Below, in pieces: positions 60,359-64,000 of a stretch of DNA of 64,000 nt. Below the pieces are notes generated by a model, which did not search any database, was not told the origin of the DNA, and saw only the letters and a list, made by a program, of their open reading frames with translations. The stretch covers positions 1 through 64,000 of the forward strand of contig NW_020126847.1 in assembly GCF_002994745.2 (NCBI RefSeq), written 5' to 3'. Position 1 is the stretch's first letter; each line of letters opens with the position of its first letter. The translations under genes were made by a program, and so were the position numbers. The stretch comes from Rosa chinensis. Taxonomy: Eukaryota > Streptophyta > Magnoliopsida > Rosales > Rosaceae.

Positions 60359-60457
60359 AATCCATCAGCAGCTTCAGGATCGACTGATCCTCATGCTTCT
60401 CCAGTGCAGCTGATCCATCAGCAGCTTCAGGATCGACTGATCCTCGTGCTTCTCCAG
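60359..60457. repeat. tandem duplication of about 54 bp inside the captured ATPase exon
   Basis: tgatccatcagcagcttcag followed by gatcgactgatcctc(a/g)tgcttctccag occurs twice in a row. It duplicates the end of the exon fragment (LEKHEDQSILKLLMDQ). Confidence 0.85.
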
Positions 60458-60616
60458 TTCGTTCCATCCGTACACCGCTCGGCGCTTCTCGACTTCCTCC
60501 TCCGACAGCCCCGAGTCGCGGCTGACCTTGAACTCGTCCTCGCATTCCTTGACGTCTTTCGACCACGCCGGAAACGACTCCATTTTGGTGGCCGCCGACT
60601 TCTCAGTTTCTCCCAT
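60374..60616 (-). pseudogene. first-exon fragment of an ER-type Ca2+-ATPase (ECA, P2A type)
   Basis: Minus-strand ATG at 60616: MGETEKSAATKMESFPAW, then SKDVKECEDEFKVSRDSGLS, EEEVEKRRAVYGWNELEKHE and DQSILKLLMDQ. This is the cytosolic N-terminal cation-ATPase domain of plant ECA1-type pumps, which load Ca2+ and Mn2+ into the ER. Text then runs into a duplicated copy of itself (LHWRSMRIS) and a stop; the usual continuation (F-N-D-T-L-V-R-I) and all membrane segments are missing. The ATG context and the leader upstream look original, so a promoter-proximal piece may have been captured. Confidence 0.88.
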
Positions 60617-62169
60617 TTGGATGATTAAATCGTCCGACTAGTTCAGTATTTCATTACTAGAATTCACGTGCGAGAAGAAGCAGATTTGATTTCTGTAGGT
60701 TGGATTGAAATTAGATTTGTGATATCAATTTAGAGATGTGGTGGTTGAAATAGACTTGGGTGTTATTATGGTTTTATGGATTTGGGGATGGTTTAGGGTT
60801 CATTTCATTTTGGGTGTTTGAAATTTGCTGAAAATTTATTGTTGTTCTTGAAATCGGGTTGGGTGTTTATCTTTAGGTTCAGGATTTATAGCTTTTGACC
60901 GAATTAAATGTTTGTTTAGTATATATATGATTGTTAATTGAGTTATGTAGGATTTCTGGTCAAGGAGAGGAGTGAAAGAGAAATGGGTTCTGCACTCAGA
61001 TGAGTTTTTAGCCTCTCCAAAGTGGGAAACGTTAAAGATCTTCGCCTGCTTAATCTTCCGATGACGGCCGGTATAAGCCGGCGAAGATTCTGCTCGGCCA
61101 CGAGAGTTTCGTGCGCCTTATGGTGTAGATTGAGCCCAATGATGAGTATCCAGAAGGCCGAGTTGTGTCTGGTAGAAAGAGCACATTGCACATTGGCGGC
61201 AGTTTCTATACAACTGTACACTGTCAGTGCTAAGTGAGGATGCTAGTTTGCTTATTCAGACCATAGAACTGTGAAATTTAAGCTTGGGTCTTTGCACTTA
61301 TCGATCAGTTGTGTTGTATTGGCAGGTGCAGCGAAGAAGAAAAAAGAAGAGGGATATTCATTGCGACCAAGCGCTTCATATAGTAGATTAGCCGGGTCAG
61401 ATCTAACTCCTTATGACAAGCGAGGTATATGTTAGTATGTTCTTGCTGATGTGAATCTATAATCTAATGACTATGATAACTGGCTATCAGGATATATACG
61501 TTTAATTGTATCTCTTATAGGGTCAATGTTCATTATATTTATACATCTGTAATTGTAAACATAGTTGGAGCTTAGGAGAGAAAAGCATTTAGTAATATTG
61601 TCTGAAGTTTAGTGTAAAATTCTTGACTTTTTTGTGTATTTTATTTTATTTTTAGCCATAAATTTGCAATCTTTGTTGCTGCTATATGCTTCTATTTTTC
61701 TTTTCGTCAGTTTTCCTTTTACCTATGATGATTTGATTTTCTGCTATTGTTTGTAAGTATCCTCTTTCTCTTTTGTTCTTTTGCTTCTGGTTTTATTCTC
61801 TAGTGTGCGATGTTAAGTTTTATTGGTATTGCCGCAATTGTTATCAAGCATGGTGATGATAACAATTGCAGAAGTATTGCTGCTTGCATACTGCCATGCA
61901 GATTTAACTTTTCTCAATCATTTTCTTTTTATATATCTGTGTAGGATAGGATGCGTATGAAGACCAGTGCTGTGATAAGGGTTCTCTCATGCAATGTAAT
62001 TCGGAATCAAGGTAGTTATATCTGTCTCTTACAATATCTTTATTAATAAAGCGAGGAGGAGTTTACTATTTCTTCAATTAAAGTTTGTTAATTTTGGTCC
62101 AAATAGATGATATCAAGAACTAGACTCTTGCTTTCAGTTTATTCCTTACTCTATTTGCCAATAATCTGC
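60617..62169. other. non-coding or unrecognised interior of the CACTA-like element
   Basis: At 60950-61240 both strands have short frames (minus: LRRLIPAVIGRLSRRRSLTF; plus: DDGRYKPAKILLGHESFVRL and GRKSTLHIGGSFYTTVHC). At 61325-61430 plus there is AKKKKEEGYSLRPSASYSRL then AGSDLTPYDKR. Codon-like continuity suggests further captured exons, but I recognise none. Confidence 0.35.
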
Positions 62170-62251
62170 AGGTTTCTAGTTGAATACAGCTGCTACTACC
62201 ATGTCTCCCTTTGAACATGGCGAGTTTTTTGTTCTTGATGATGGTGGAGAG
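62170..62251 (+). pseudogene. CTP synthase exon fragment
   Basis: After the acceptor ctgcag the frame reads [20 protein letters not shown] then DGGE, with a donor GAG|gtattt. CTP synthase (glutamine-dependent amination of UTP) has [30 protein letters not shown] text in its N-terminal synthetase domain, so the match is specific. A TAG precedes LNT in frame, and D-A-G is changed to A-A-T. The preceding exon and the following one (expected DLDLGNYERFLD) were not found nearby. Confidence 0.82.
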
Positions 62252-63900
62252 GTATTTACCCTTCCTCTTTGCAATACAGTGATTTGTCTGCACATTACTA
62301 ATTGACCGTGGCTTTTGAAACTATGCCACCATTATGCTTTTGAGCTTAAACTCTATACTTCATAGCTTAAATTCTATAGTTCATTTTCTTTACACTGTAT
62401 GTGTGTAATGAATATTGATTATCAATATTGATGCTTCCTTATCTAATACCTTACGAATTTATTTTCACTTTTAGCAATATGTGTATGCTCTCTTGATTAG
62501 ATCGATTAGTCATGGGAGATTGATTTTTACTTTCTAATGTTCATTAGAAGTTAGAACTTAGAACTATGAAGAATTTAAGCAAATTGAGGGCAAACACTTC
62601 CCACAAATGAAAATAAAAATGGAATTTTTTTAATCAGAGTTGATGACCTTTGTGAGGTCACAGACTCTTTTGAATGCACGTCTAATTTTCTTCAATTTTC
62701 CTACTGTTTCTCAGCAGCTAATCAGAGTTTCAAATATCCAGCAGCAGTGTGATGTGGCCATTTAAAAGCTTTATTAGGTATTACTCTTCATCAACTTCTA
62801 TGTATTTAACCAAGTTTTGCATAAATTAGGAGTATGTTTCCTTGACCTGCATGTAGATGATTATCTCCTATGTTTAACATAAAAGTTTCTTAAGCTAACA
62901 ATGCACTAATTATAGTGATCATGATTTTATTGTGTTTGAGAATTCTAAGAAAAGGTATTGCAACACTTCTGTTGATCATTTAAGTACAGAATAATAAGCA
63001 AGCATATGTTGAATATATGAAGATTAGCAATTGATCATTTACTGATGTTAAGCTTAGTGCTTAGTGCTTGTCCATGTTAATAAATGGTTTTCATTTGCTG
63101 ATGTCAGTGCTTGTATCCAACTTTGTTTGATTTCTCTTAAGCTAGACAGTTCATTTCTATGCACTAGCTAGACAGTTCTGAATAATTGCTGATATATTTT
63201 ATTTATAATATCCAGAGTCCTTCAGTCATGGAGTACAAAGCTCTGGGTTAAATGTGAGCATCATTATATGTGTATCTGATTCATTATGTGTGTGTGGTAT
63301 ATCTATTATGCAGGTCTTATCACTGACAACTTGTAGTGCAGTAAGCTAAGCCTTAAACATACCATACATGCTAACTAAGAAACTTTTCTCTGTGAATAAC
63401 TGCATTTTACTTCAAATTTTACAATCATTATCTCTTATTGTTTTTAGTTTTGAAAATCCTTTCGATGCAGGTAATTGTTCCCTGTCATGTTTCTTCAAAC
63501 TGTATCAAAGGTGAGTCAAAGCTTTTGCATTCTATTTTTTTTTCCAGTGTTGTATTGTAGCAGATTTGAGATGTGTTATTAAGTTGGGCCTCTAATTTCT
63601 GTTAAATGTTTGGCATTTTGTTATATCTGTCAGGTAGTGGATGAAGATATTGGAGATGATGAAACCAAGTTTTGTGCCTCTATAGTCATCTAAGATCACA
63701 TAGAATATCAACGTGTAATAAGGAATTATTTAGTTGGTTTTAATTGTAGCTTAGTTAACTATTATGAGTAACAGATTTCAGTATATGTCCTCGTTTCTTT
63801 TCAATGACATTTTTTGTTCATACCAGGACTTTTTTTTTTATTGTAAATGAATGATGTTGAAATGGTTGAAAGGCAACAGATAAATATATAGGTGGTTGAT
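62252..63900. other. interior of the CACTA-like element, no gene recognised
   Basis: AT-rich. Small plus-strand blocks such as VIVPCHVSSNCIK (about 63475-63510, donor-like aaag|gtgagt) and VVDEDIGDDETKFCASIVI (about 63630-63690) look exon-like but are not recognised. Confidence 0.35.
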
Positions 63901-64000
63901 ATGTTGTTTCTACATACTTCAAACAACAGAAAAGTAGAGTTCAAAGAGCTCTCAGACAACAGAAGTAGGTGATTGATATGTTAGTTCGACCAACTTCAAA

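Larger units (their letters stand above)
59820..64000. mobile_element. CACTA-like element carrying exon fragments, right end outside window
   Basis: cactatgtcaaaaatgc at 59820 resembles a CACTA 5' end. Subterminal repeats of the form cagac(g/a)acagaa and its reverse complement (ctgttgt) cluster at 59850-59920. The same cagacaacagaa motif clusters again at 63925-63965 near the window edge. Between them are fragments of an ER-type Ca2+-ATPase (minus) and of CTP synthase (plus), and no transposase. The far end is not in the window, so the element assignment is tentative. Confidence 0.5.

Noticed and set aside
1..64000. CRISPR arrays, bacterial operons or riboswitches
   Set aside because: The tandem repeats seen are irregular or abutting without spacers, and all recognisable genes are plant nuclear or plant transposon genes.

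Overview
The window reads as nuclear DNA of a flowering plant. It has plant-type introns, Ty1/copia and L1-type retroelements, MULE- and CACTA-like ends, and a TIR-NBS-LRR gene whose wording resembles Rosaceae members; the family assignment is an inference. I found no gene that looks intact. The window is a mosaic of transposons, decayed duplicates and captured exon fragments, and nearly all gene-like sequence lies on the minus strand.

Layout. 1-4719: a minus-strand Ty1/copia element with gag, zinc knuckle, integrase and 5' LTR; its reverse transcriptase lies off the left edge. 5640-6009: a CACTA-like end. 6750-7400: a repeat seen again at 55310-57930. 8033-11308: long-chain acyl-CoA synthetase (LACS) pseudogene A. 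11984-16021: minus-strand exon pieces of at least four unrelated genes (an unrecognised protein, an ACHT-type thioredoxin, a trehalase, an IST1-like protein). 16440-17130: LACS fragment B. 17226-21143: a broken TIR-NB-LRR-C-JID resistance gene. 22286-27506: LACS pseudogene C, the most complete copy. 27613-27687: tRNA-Ile(AAT)-like sequence. 27930-33240: LACS pseudogene D, interrupted by foreign DNA. 34300-34545: a 30-bp minisatellite. 35066-36295: an L1-type LINE 3' part. 37423-41250: LTR-like and tandemly repeated DNA. 42631-46546: a 3.9-kb element carrying a captured fragment of an oxysterol-binding-protein-related (ORP1-type) gene. 47040-47545: a second LINE 3' end. 47563 to about 54340: a second minus-strand copia element with a 1.57-kb internal tandem duplication. 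55648-57652: a MULE with a perfect 9-bp target-site duplication and gene-like cargo. 59820 to the right edge: a CACTA-like element holding first-exon sequence of an ER-type Ca2+-ATPase and one CTP synthase exon.

The unifying theme is gene-fragment capture by several different transposon types, beside a repeatedly duplicated LACS locus and a dead TNL gene. No functional pathway can be assembled from these pieces. Coordinates of exon edges come from splice-site reading by eye; element borders are firm only where a target-site duplication or LTR end is named.
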